Below are positions 33,733 to 40,534 of a stretch of DNA of 40,534 nt, piece by piece. Each line of letters begins with the position of its first letter. Position 1 is the stretch's first letter. Made by a program: the position numbers and the translations under genes. The notes below the pieces were generated by a model. The model was not told the origin of the DNA. It worked only from the letters and a program-made list of their open reading frames with translations, and did no database searches. Source of the DNA: Planctomyces sp. (GTDB lineage Bacteria; Planctomycetota; Planctomycetia; Planctomycetales; Planctomycetaceae). The stretch spans positions 1-40,534 of the forward strand of contig SYJG01000338.1 of NCBI GenBank assembly GCA_005798445.1, given 5' to 3'.

Positions 33733-34085
33733 TGCCCAACAAAGAAGGAGGCTTCGCTCCGAATGATTCCCCCACCTGTCTGACGGACGGCGCGAACGGA
33801 ATCATTCTCGACGCGGCAGTGCTCGCGCTGGTCAACGAACATCGCCGAGTACATCCAGCCTCGACAATCCCGCGCGTCGTGCTGGATTTGAAACTGCCCC
33901 TTAAGAATGCTTCGGCTTGGCCCAGTGGTCGCGATACGGTCGGCGGACCAGCGCGTTGGCTTCCTCGTCACCGACGATCTGTTCTTTCTGCGGATCGAAC
34001 GTCAGTGACCGGCCGAGGCGAGTGGCGATGTTGCCGAGGTGGCACAACGACGTCGAGAGGTGGCCGGTCAGCGCGTCGGCATTGA
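33729..34085 (+). pseudogene. Truncated gene remnant after cheW
   Basis: An ATG overlapping the cheW stop (ATGA) opens a frame that reads plausibly as protein for about 55 codons (NGIILDAAVLALVNEHRRVH, then PRVVLDLKLPL). At about 33898 it runs into the antisense of the Gfo/Idh gene and becomes arginine-rich nonsense until 34085. I read this as the 5' end of a longer gene of the chemosensory operon, cut by a rearrangement. The family cannot be named from what remains. Confidence 0.55.
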
Positions 34086-35214
34086 GTTTCGTTCCGAGAC
34101 GAATCGCATCGCAGAAGTTCTGCACATGAGCGACGTCGTTCTGTGCCTCCAATTTCACCGCGATCGGGACCGGTTGATTGCGATCGGACAGGACTTCGAG
34201 CTTGCCTCGGCGGCTGAGGTACATCTGCCCTTTGGTGCCGTAGAACTCGGCCCCGCTGTCGGTGTTATGCGGGTAGTTCGAGGACCACAACCGCTGCTCG
34301 TAGATGAACAGCTTGCGGTTGCCCGGCTTCCCGTCGCCGGGGTACTCGAACGTGACCTGCTGCGTATCGGGAAACTCTTGGTCATCGTCGTGCATGAATT
34401 TGCCACCGAGCGCTGAGACCTTTGTCGGATGCGTGTCGACTCCCAAGCCCCAGCGCGTGTAGTCGATGTCATGCACTCCGTCGTTCCCCATGTCGCCGGT
34501 GCCGAAGTGATACCACCAGGTCCAACGGTTGTGAACTCGATTGGTCCGGTAGGGAATCATTGTCGCCGGCCCGACCCAGTTGTCGTAATCGAAGCCGGCC
34601 GGCGGAGCGGTCTCCTGCCCGCGTCCGATCGAGCCGCGCCGCTGGATGTTCCAGCATTTCGCCACCATCACGTTTCCGATGATCCCGTCGCGGAGCAGTT
34701 TGACCGCTTCGATCATCATTGACGTGCTACGGCTTTGAGTGCCGTGCTGCACCAGTGTCTTGTTGCGAGCGGACGCTTCGATCAGCAACCGCCCTTCGCG
34801 AATGTTGTGCGAGATCGGCTTCTCGACGTAGACGTGCTTGCCCGCCTCGCACGCCAGGATTGCGGCGATCGAGTGCCAGTGATCCGGCGTCGCGACGACG
34901 ACTGCGTCAACCGATTTGTCGTCCAGTATCCGCCGCAGATCGGCAACGGCTCGGTTCGGCGGGATCTCGAACGACTTCGCTGCGGCTGCTCGGCGGTTGT
35001 CATCGACATCACTGACGTACGCGACTTCGACGTTCGCGGTCTTGCGAAACAAGCCGGCGTCGTGATTGCCGCGACCTCCGCAACCGATCAGGCCAACGAC
35101 CAGCTTGTCGTTCGCGCTCTTGGGGGCGGCTTGCGCGGAGCCAATGGCCGAGCCGGCCAACAGGCCAGCAGAGGTCAGTTCCAGAAACTCACGACGATTG
35201 GAGCTCGCTGTCAT
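33901..35214 (-). CDS. Tat-exported Gfo/Idh/MocA-family oxidoreductase
   Basis: 437 residues. A twin-arginine signal (SSNRREFLELTSAGLLAGSA, about 5-30) marks export in folded form. The Rossmann fold has VGLIGCGGRGN (40-50), and the family motif EKPISHN is at 131-137. The C-terminal half carries the alpha/beta dehydrogenase domain with the GNDGVHDIDYTRWGLG block typical of planctomycete members. The NAD(P)-dependent substrate is probably a sugar or polyol, but is unknown. It appears downstream of the PQQ-like propeller gene on the same strand, with a small membrane frame between. Confidence 0.92.
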   Translation of the reverse strand: MTASSNRREFLELTSAGLLAGSAIGSAQAAPKSANDKLVVGLIGCGGRGNHDAGLFRKTANVEVAYVSDVDDNRRAAAAKSFEIPPNRAVADLRRILDDKSVDAVVVATPDHWHSIAAILACEAGKHVYVEKPISHNIREGRLLIEASARNKTLVQHGTQSRSTSMMIEAVKLLRDGIIGNVMVAKCWNIQRRGSIGRGQETAPPAGFDYDNWVGPATMIPYRTNRVHNRWTWWYHFGTGDMGNDGVHDIDYTRWGLGVDTHPTKVSALGGKFMHDDDQEFPDTQQVTFEYPGDGKPGNRKLFIYEQRLWSSNYPHNTDSGAEFYGTKGQMYLSRRGKLEVLSDRNQPVPIAVKLEAQNDVAHVQNFCDAIRLGTKLNADALTGHLSTSLCHLGNIATRLGRSLTFDPQKEQIVGDEEANALVRRPYRDHWAKPKHS

Positions 35215-35408
35215 GGTTGCTTTCCTAAATTTGGACGATGGAGGTACCCACTTTGCCGACTCATAACTTCCGAGTGGTCACAAACAATTCCGATCAGCGC
35301 ACCAAGTCCAAAAAGCAGACCAATGATGATTGTGCTACTTGAGAAGTTGACATACGACATCGCAATTGTGTTCGATTTTTCATCGACCGCCAGGCAAGCA
35401 TGCCCCAT
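35211..35408 (-). CDS. Possible small membrane protein
   Basis: 65 residues from ATG 35408, only 6 bp after the propeller gene stop. Its own stop overlaps the Gfo/Idh start (ATGA). One clear membrane segment (STIIIGLLFGLGALIGIVC, about 25-43) sits between polar ends. The tight spacing on both sides argues for translation; the lack of any recognised family leaves doubt. Confidence 0.4.
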   Translation of the reverse strand: MGHACLAVDEKSNTIAMSYVNFSSSTIIIGLLFGLGALIGIVCDHSEVMSRQSGYLHRPNLGKQP

Positions 35409-35414
35409 GCTCTG

Positions 35415-36701
35415 TCACTTTTTCACATCCAGGCAAACGATCTCTTTGTCGTCGCGCAGAAACAATCGGCCGTTCGACAGCGCCGGAGCTTGACGAGTTG
35501 ATTCGAGCACCGTCGCGCGGCCGAGTTCGTCGTAGCGTTTCGGCGTGGCTCGTGCAACGACGAGTTCGCCGTTCATTGTCGTGATAAACAGTTTGCCGTC
35601 AGCGGCGATCAGGTTCCCTTTGCCGAAGCGAGCCTCTTGCCACTTGCGTTCGCCGGTCGCGGCATCGATGCAGGTCAGATGCGTGATCGGACCGGCTCCG
35701 CCGACGTTGTCCATGCCGTACAAGTGACCGTCCAACAGCATCGAAGTTTGCCACTCGTTGCGCAGAACACTTTTGGGTCCAATGGAATGCCAGACTTCGC
35801 TGAGCTCGAACTTGTCTCCCTGCGGTTTCAGGGCGAGCAACACGCTGCCGTGATTCTCGCCCGCCGAGAGGAAGACTTGCCCTTGGATTTCCAGCGGCGT
35901 TGCGATGTTGCAGTGGAAATTCGTCTTGAAGGGATACTGCCACAGCACCGAACCTGTTTCAGGATCGACTCCCAATGCCGAGCTGCCAGTGAACGCGACA
36001 ACCTGTGAGCGGCCTCCCCCATTCAACAGCGCCGGCGACGAGTAGCCTGCCGAGTCGCTGCCGGCGGTCCAGAGCTGCTTGCCGGAATTCGTGTCGAATG
36101 CCACGAGCGTTCCCTTCGAAGCGCCGGCCGTGACGATGACGTGTTTGCCGACAACCAGCGGCGAGCAGGCCATGCCGTACTCCGCTTCCTTGCCGGAGAG
36201 TTCTTTGACGACGTGGTGTGACCAAACTTGTTTGCCGTCGCGGAAGTCATGCGCGGACAAGATCCCTTCGCCGGTGAAGGCAAAGACCTGATCGCCGGAG
36301 ATCGCTGGAGTTCCGCGCGGGCCGTTCCCCATCGCATTCTGGTATTCGGGAGCCAGTGACGTTTGCCAGACGGACTCGCCGGTCTTTGCATCGAGCGCGA
36401 TCAACCACTGCTTCTCGTCACGTTGCACGAGTGTCAGCACTCGGCCGCGACTGATCGCCAGGCCCGACATCCCGACTCCACCGGGAACGCGCCAGATTTC
36501 CTTCGGTCCATCGGCAGGCCAGCGATCTAGCAGGCCGGTCTCGGCAGACAGCCCGTTGCGTGTCGGGCCGAGGAACTGTGGCCACTCACCCTTGGCATCC
36601 GCTTGAGCTGTGGCACGCTCGGCCGTCAGCGACAAGGCGATCGCCATGAGAGCCATCATGATCCACATCTGCCGCACGTATCGCTGAACAGTGACGGTCA
36701 T
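35415..36701 (-). CDS. Exported PQQ-like beta-propeller protein
   Basis: 428 residues from ATG 36701, with AAGGAGG (36706-36712) 4 nt before it. The N-terminal signal peptide (MWIMMALMAIALSLTAERAT) has an AxA-type site near AERATAQA. The mature protein opens with WPQFLGPTRNGLS, a hallmark of planctomycete PQQ-like (quinoprotein alcohol dehydrogenase-like) propellers. Several blade repeats follow (LIALDAKTGESVWQTSL, LVAFDTNSGKQLWTAGS, ALGVDPETGSVLWQYPF, LTCIDAATGERKWQEAR). Catalytic quinoprotein residues were not evident, so it is probably a binding or scaffold protein. It is divergent from the second Gfo/Idh gene. Confidence 0.9.
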   Translation of the reverse strand: MTVTVQRYVRQMWIMMALMAIALSLTAERATAQADAKGEWPQFLGPTRNGLSAETGLLDRWPADGPKEIWRVPGGVGMSGLAISRGRVLTLVQRDEKQWLIALDAKTGESVWQTSLAPEYQNAMGNGPRGTPAISGDQVFAFTGEGILSAHDFRDGKQVWSHHVVKELSGKEAEYGMACSPLVVGKHVIVTAGASKGTLVAFDTNSGKQLWTAGSDSAGYSSPALLNGGGRSQVVAFTGSSALGVDPETGSVLWQYPFKTNFHCNIATPLEIQGQVFLSAGENHGSVLLALKPQGDKFELSEVWHSIGPKSVLRNEWQTSMLLDGHLYGMDNVGGAGPITHLTCIDAATGERKWQEARFGKGNLIAADGKLFITTMNGELVVARATPKRYDELGRATVLESTRQAPALSNGRLFLRDDKEIVCLDVKK

Positions 36702-36800
36702 CGTTCCTCCTTGTTGGACGCTTGAGATCGGGCTTCGGTCGCTCGTCGCACACGCGAGCGGTACTCTATCGACGATCGCACGAACCGTCGCGGCGAAATC

Positions 36801-36896
36801 TAACCCGAAGCGCCAGCGAGGGCGGACGCTTCACCAACTTTCATTCGCCGATTCAACGTCACTTGAAGCGCTCGCCCTCGCTGGCGCTTCGGGTTA
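36801..36896. repeat. Palindromic element, family 3, copy 2
   Basis: 24-nt arms (36801-36824 and 36873-36896) carry TAACCCGAAGCGCCAGCGAG and its exact complement. It lies in the divergent promoter region between the propeller gene and the second Gfo/Idh gene and ends 15 bp before the latter's ATG, so it probably forms a hairpin at its mRNA leader. Confidence 0.87.
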
Positions 36897-36911
36897 GTTT
36901 GGGAACCATCC

Positions 36912-37943
36912 ATGTCAGGAATCACCGTTGCCGTCCTCACGAACACTGCCGGAGCACACCTTGGTGCTTATCTCGAAGGACTTGCCAGCATCGAAGAGGT
37001 GGATGCGGTCGTCGTTGCCGATCCCAGCGGAGGAAGCGAGGCATCCGCGAAGAAAACTCTCGGAACCAAGCTGAAGAGCTTCGAGCGCGATCACGGCAAG
37101 GCTCTGGTTGAACACAAGCCGGCACTGGCGTTGGTCACGATGGAAGCGGTGCATTCGCCGCCGGCGATCCAAGCGGCGCTGGAAGCCAACTGTCATGTGT
37201 TGGCCGAGAAGCCTTCCTGCGTGCGAGCCGAGGATTTTGAGCCACTCGCGCGGCTGGCGGACATGAAGCATCGGCATCTGACGTTGGCTTTGGCGAATCG
37301 CTTGCTCGGCACCGTGCAGACGGCGAAGAAGCTGATTCAGTCGGGACAGATCGGGAAACTCTTCGGCTGCGAACTGCACATCATTGCCGATCAAACACGG
37401 CTCAAGAGCCCGACCTATCATCAATCGTGGTTCGCCGACAAAGCTCGCGCCGGCGGCGGGCATTTGATTTGGCTGGGGATTCATTGGCTCGATTTGGCGA
37501 TGTACATGACCGGGTCGAAGATCGTTGAGGTGACCGGCTTCACCGGCATTGTCGGTGGGCAGCCTCTGAAGGCGGAGGACTCGGCGGCGATGGCGTTGCG
37601 GTTCGACAACGGCAGCTTCGGGACAATGACCAGCGGCTACTACCTCGATCGCGGTTATCACTCGCACATCAAGATTTGGGGTTCGCACGGGTGGGTGCAA
37701 CTCGATCCACACGGCGGCGAGCCGTTGCAGTGGTACAGCACGAAGGACACTCCGCCGCAGATCAAGAAGTACGAAGGCCCGGCTGACCAATCCAGCTACA
37801 CTCCGCTGGTGAAAGAGTCCGTTCGAGCCGCGATGGGACTTACCCCGCCGCCGCTGTCCGGGGCCGACAGCCTGCATGTCCTGAAGACGGTCTTCGCCTG
37901 TTACCGTGCGGCCGAGACCGGCCACTCGCAGCACGTGAGGTGA
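36912..37943 (+). CDS. Gfo/Idh/MocA-family oxidoreductase, cytoplasmic
   Basis: 343 residues from ATG 36912, with no signal peptide, unlike the exported relative at 33901. The family motif EKPSCVR is at 99-105, and the C-terminal domain includes GGGHLIWLGIHWLDLAMYM, the usual G-G-x-L-x-D/W-x-G-x-H block. The N-terminal strand (ITVAVLTNTAGAHLGAYLEG) lacks the canonical GxGxxG, so cofactor binding may be altered. The substrate is unknown. Its leader contains a palindromic element. Confidence 0.88.
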   Translation: MSGITVAVLTNTAGAHLGAYLEGLASIEEVDAVVVADPSGGSEASAKKTLGTKLKSFERDHGKALVEHKPALALVTMEAVHSPPAIQAALEANCHVLAEKPSCVRAEDFEPLARLADMKHRHLTLALANRLLGTVQTAKKLIQSGQIGKLFGCELHIIADQTRLKSPTYHQSWFADKARAGGGHLIWLGIHWLDLAMYMTGSKIVEVTGFTGIVGGQPLKAEDSAAMALRFDNGSFGTMTSGYYLDRGYHSHIKIWGSHGWVQLDPHGGEPLQWYSTKDTPPQIKKYEGPADQSSYTPLVKESVRAAMGLTPPPLSGADSLHVLKTVFACYRAAETGHSQHVR

Positions 37944-38016
37944 CGAACGGGGTCACGACTTTCACTAACCCGAAGAGGTTGTGATTTTTTTGCCACCGTC
38001 GCCGGGACGCGTCGGT

Positions 38017-40278
38017 TTAGCTTGCAGCGGCGGACTGATTGCTAGCCGCCTCATCCGTGAAAAAGTCGATCTTGCCGGTGACGACGTCGTAGAGCGCGCC
38101 GACGACGGCGATTCGGCCTTCCTGGACCAGTCGATTGATGGTGCGACTATCCCGCTGGATGCGTTCGACGGTGTGCATGACATTCCGGCGAGCGACGGCG
38201 TCGACCAAGTTCGCTCTCTCATCCTCAGACAATCGTTCCAAATGTTGGCACGAGGGTAGGTCGATCGCATTTTGGATCTCGCGAATGATCGGCTCCAGAT
38301 GCTGGCAGCCGGTCGCCTGCTCGGCGTTGGTCTGCGAGCCTGCCAAGTTGACGGCCGCCGTCACCGCTCCGCATTGCGTGTGTCCGACAACGACAATCAG
38401 CTTTGCTCCGGCGACCGCACAGCCATATTCCATGCTGCCCAGCACCTTCTGGCTGATGATGTTGCCCGCGATGCGAATGCTGAAAATGTCCCCCAACCCA
38501 AGATCGAAGATCAACTCGGACGGCGTGCGCGAGTCAATGCAACTCAAGAGCACCGCGAGCGGGTGTTGCCCCAAGGCGGTCGCTTGGAGTTGTCGTTCCA
38601 AATCCCGCGTCAACCGCTTCCCGGTGCGGAAGCGTTCGTTGCCCTCTTGGAGAATCTTCAACACTTGGGCCGAAGTGAGCAGCCCTTGCAGATCGTGGGT
38701 CGAATAATCCACATATTGGATCTCGTTTTGAAGATTGTATTTGTTCCGAAAGCCGCGCAGGCTGACTTGCACGCCGCGAATCGGAGCCGTTTGTTCCTTG
38801 AAGTCGCGAATCATGCTGAGAATGTCCGGGTCGATGTAGACCGTGTTCAGAGCGTCCAGCAGGATGTGACCTCCGCGAGGAATCGAATTGAAGACTTTGT
38901 CCAGCGCCCCGCGGTTCAGAAAACTGACCTGATTGGCCAGTTCGACATGCAAGACATCGCCACCCAAATGCCGTTCAACGATGCTCCTGACCGGCCGCAG
39001 CACGTTGCTGCTCAAGATAAACGCGAGGCTGACGGCCAGTCCGATCAAAATGCCGACCAGCAAGTCGGTCATCACGATCGAAACGACGGTCAGGATGAAC
39101 GGCAGGAACTGATAGCGACCTTCGCTCCACATCTGCCGAAACAACGCGGGACTGGCCAGCTTGAGACCCGTCACCAACAGAATCGCGGCCAGACACGACA
39201 GCGGGATGAGGTTGAGAGTCATCGGCAGGAACATCACCGAGACCAGCAACAACGTGCCATGCACGATCGTGGCCAGCTTGGTCTGTCCTCCGGCGTTGAT
39301 GTTCACCGAACTCCGCACGATCACCGATGTCACCGGTAGTCCGCCGATGAGTCCGGACAGCACATTGCCAATCCCTTGAGCCAATAACTCGCGGCTGGGC
39401 GGGGATGAACGCTGTCGGCGATCCAGCTTGTCGACCGCCTCCAGGTTCAGCAGCGTTTCCAGTGAGGCCACGATCGCAATCGTGATTCCGGCGGTGTACA
39501 CGGCGGGATTTCCGAGTTGCGAAAAATCGGGCAGCTTGAGAAACCCCAAGAAATCACGCACGGAACTCGAGACCGGCACCTGAACCAAGTGGCTCGCCTC
39601 AATCGACCACCGGCCACCCCATTGCTCGAACAGCCGAGCCAGTCCGATACCCAGCAACACGACAATCAGCGGAGAGGGGACGATCGACTTCTTCAGCTTC
39701 GGAACCTTGTCCCAGATTACCAGCAGCACGATCGACAGGAGTCCGATGACGGCCGCACCTTGATGCAAGTCGCCGATCATCGCCAGGAATTCCGACAACG
39801 TATTCTCGTGGTCCGGCTGCGAGAACGACATTTCGCCTTCGGGATCGGTGTCGTGTCCCAGGACGTGCGGAATCTGTTTCAAAATCAAAATGACGCCGAT
39901 CGCCGCGAGCAGTCCTTTGATCACGCTGCTGGGAACGAACGCCGACAGAACACCGGCTCGCGCCAGCCCCAATCCAATTTGGATCAGCCCGCCAATCATC
40001 ACCGCCAACAAAAACGCCTCGAACGATCCGAGGTGCGCGATCTGCGCCGCCACGACCGCCGTCAGCCCGGCCGCCGGTCCACTGACGCTCGTGTGTGATT
40101 GACTCAGGACGCCGACCACCAAGCCACCGATGATTCCGGCCAACAGACCGGAAAACAGCGGCGCGTTCGACGCCAACGCAACTCCCAAGCACAACGGCAG
40201 AGCCACGAGAAAGACCACCAAGCCAGCGATCAAATCGCGAGGCACCGTGTTCCTCGAAAAGACTTTGGTTTGGGTCAT
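38017..40278 (-). CDS. SulP-family anion transporter fused to a beta-carbonic anhydrase
   Basis: 753 residues from ATG 40278; TGAGGAG (40285-40291) lies 6 nt before it. The first 430 or so residues are a SulP membrane domain (VPRDLIAGLVVFLVALPLCL, VSGPAAGLTAVVAAQ, GLPVTSVIVRSSVNINAG). A STAS-like region follows (DVLHVELANQVSFLNRGALD). From about 530 the chain is a beta-carbonic anhydrase with zinc ligands Cys580 (SCIDSRTPSE), His633 and Cys636 (VGHTQCGA), and the Asp582-Arg584 dyad. Such fusions are known in bacteria and are thought to couple bicarbonate transport to CO2 hydration. The active site looks complete. The 71 codons upstream of this ATG are not family-like. Confidence 0.94.
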   Translation of the reverse strand: MTQTKVFSRNTVPRDLIAGLVVFLVALPLCLGVALASNAPLFSGLLAGIIGGLVVGVLSQSHTSVSGPAAGLTAVVAAQIAHLGSFEAFLLAVMIGGLIQIGLGLARAGVLSAFVPSSVIKGLLAAIGVILILKQIPHVLGHDTDPEGEMSFSQPDHENTLSEFLAMIGDLHQGAAVIGLLSIVLLVIWDKVPKLKKSIVPSPLIVVLLGIGLARLFEQWGGRWSIEASHLVQVPVSSSVRDFLGFLKLPDFSQLGNPAVYTAGITIAIVASLETLLNLEAVDKLDRRQRSSPPSRELLAQGIGNVLSGLIGGLPVTSVIVRSSVNINAGGQTKLATIVHGTLLLVSVMFLPMTLNLIPLSCLAAILLVTGLKLASPALFRQMWSEGRYQFLPFILTVVSIVMTDLLVGILIGLAVSLAFILSSNVLRPVRSIVERHLGGDVLHVELANQVSFLNRGALDKVFNSIPRGGHILLDALNTVYIDPDILSMIRDFKEQTAPIRGVQVSLRGFRNKYNLQNEIQYVDYSTHDLQGLLTSAQVLKILQEGNERFRTGKRLTRDLERQLQATALGQHPLAVLLSCIDSRTPSELIFDLGLGDIFSIRIAGNIISQKVLGSMEYGCAVAGAKLIVVVGHTQCGAVTAAVNLAGSQTNAEQATGCQHLEPIIREIQNAIDLPSCQHLERLSEDERANLVDAVARRNVMHTVERIQRDSRTINRLVQEGRIAVVGALYDVVTGKIDFFTDEAASNQSAAAS

Positions 40279-40445
40279 GAATGGCTCCTCAATGAATCGA
40301 GTTCGGAAAACGGAGTGCCGCGATGTCACCCGAAGCGTGAGTTTTGAAGTTGCGCAGTTGTTGATTTTGAGACTGCTCCCCACCGACCTCGCGTCATTGG
40401 TATCTACACAACTCTGCGAACCCCATGAAAACGTGTCCGCCTTAC

Positions 40446-40521
40446 CTCTGCGCTCTTCGCTTCTCTGCGGTAAAAATGCAGTTTCCGTCACTTTTACCGC
40501 AGAGAAGCGAAGAGCGCAGAG
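40446..40521. repeat. Perfect 30-bp inverted repeat, family 9
   Basis: Arms 40446-40475 and 40492-40521 (GCGCTCTTCGCTTCTCTGCG plus flanks) are exact complements around a 16-nt loop. It lies upstream of the SulP-carbonic anhydrase gene, about 170 bp before its start, at the window's end. Confidence 0.9.
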
Positions 40522-40534
40522 ATGATGAAATTGC

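Overview
The window is a GC-rich stretch (about 60% by eye) of a planctomycete chromosome, most likely order Planctomycetales. The evidence is a set of near-diagnostic families: a PSD1-type protein (planctomycete cytochrome c + DUF1549 + DUF1553), a DUF1559 pseudopilin-like protein, Tat-exported Gfo/Idh/MocA and PQQ-type propeller proteins, CRTAC1/UnbV propeller lipoproteins, and many dispersed palindromic elements. No rRNA, tRNA, CRISPR array or intact transposase was seen.

Layout. (1) 1-6.7 kb: 3' end of clpB, a large PSD1 gene, a nitrilase-family amidohydrolase and a divergent conserved protein of unknown function. (2) 6.7-14.9 kb: a scrambled accessory island on the minus strand. It holds one intact methyltransferase with a regulatory domain, a deleted copy and a truncated copy of it, three copies or fragments of a SUFU-type (suppressor of fused) domain, one preceded by ankyrin-like sequence, a HTH/PIN toxin-antitoxin pair, and a putative toxin with a nucleotidyltransferase-like C-terminus followed 2 bp later by a small immunity-like gene. 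SUFU and ankyrin proteins are known immunity families of bacterial polymorphic toxin systems, so I read this island as a decayed and recombined toxin/immunity locus. Palindromic elements lie at its internal junctions. (3) 14.9-23.9 kb: a mirrored surface-protein cluster: TPR, propeller lipoprotein, small membrane protein, DUF1559 pseudopilin, terminator, propeller lipoprotein, TPR, small lipoprotein. It lacks the palindromic elements. (4) 23.9-26.7 kb: a CbiM-CbiQ-CbiO ECF-type cobalt/nickel importer. (5) 27.3-30.7 kb: a lipoprotein with a six-bladed-propeller-like domain, an M16 zinc protease and a 51-residue protein. (6) 30.9-33.9 kb: a signalling operon with two receiver proteins, a helical protein and CheW, but no CheA or receptor, ending in what looks like a broken gene. 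(7) 33.9-40.3 kb: two Gfo/Idh/MocA proteins, a PQQ-like propeller protein and a SulP transporter fused to a beta-carbonic anhydrase.

The most unusual theme is a set of palindromic elements of several sequence families. They occur between genes and also in frame inside at least four genes (PSD1, SUFU, cbiO, cbiM). There they add 10-50 residues without breaking the reading frame, and in the accessory island they coincide exactly with gene-fusion breakpoints.
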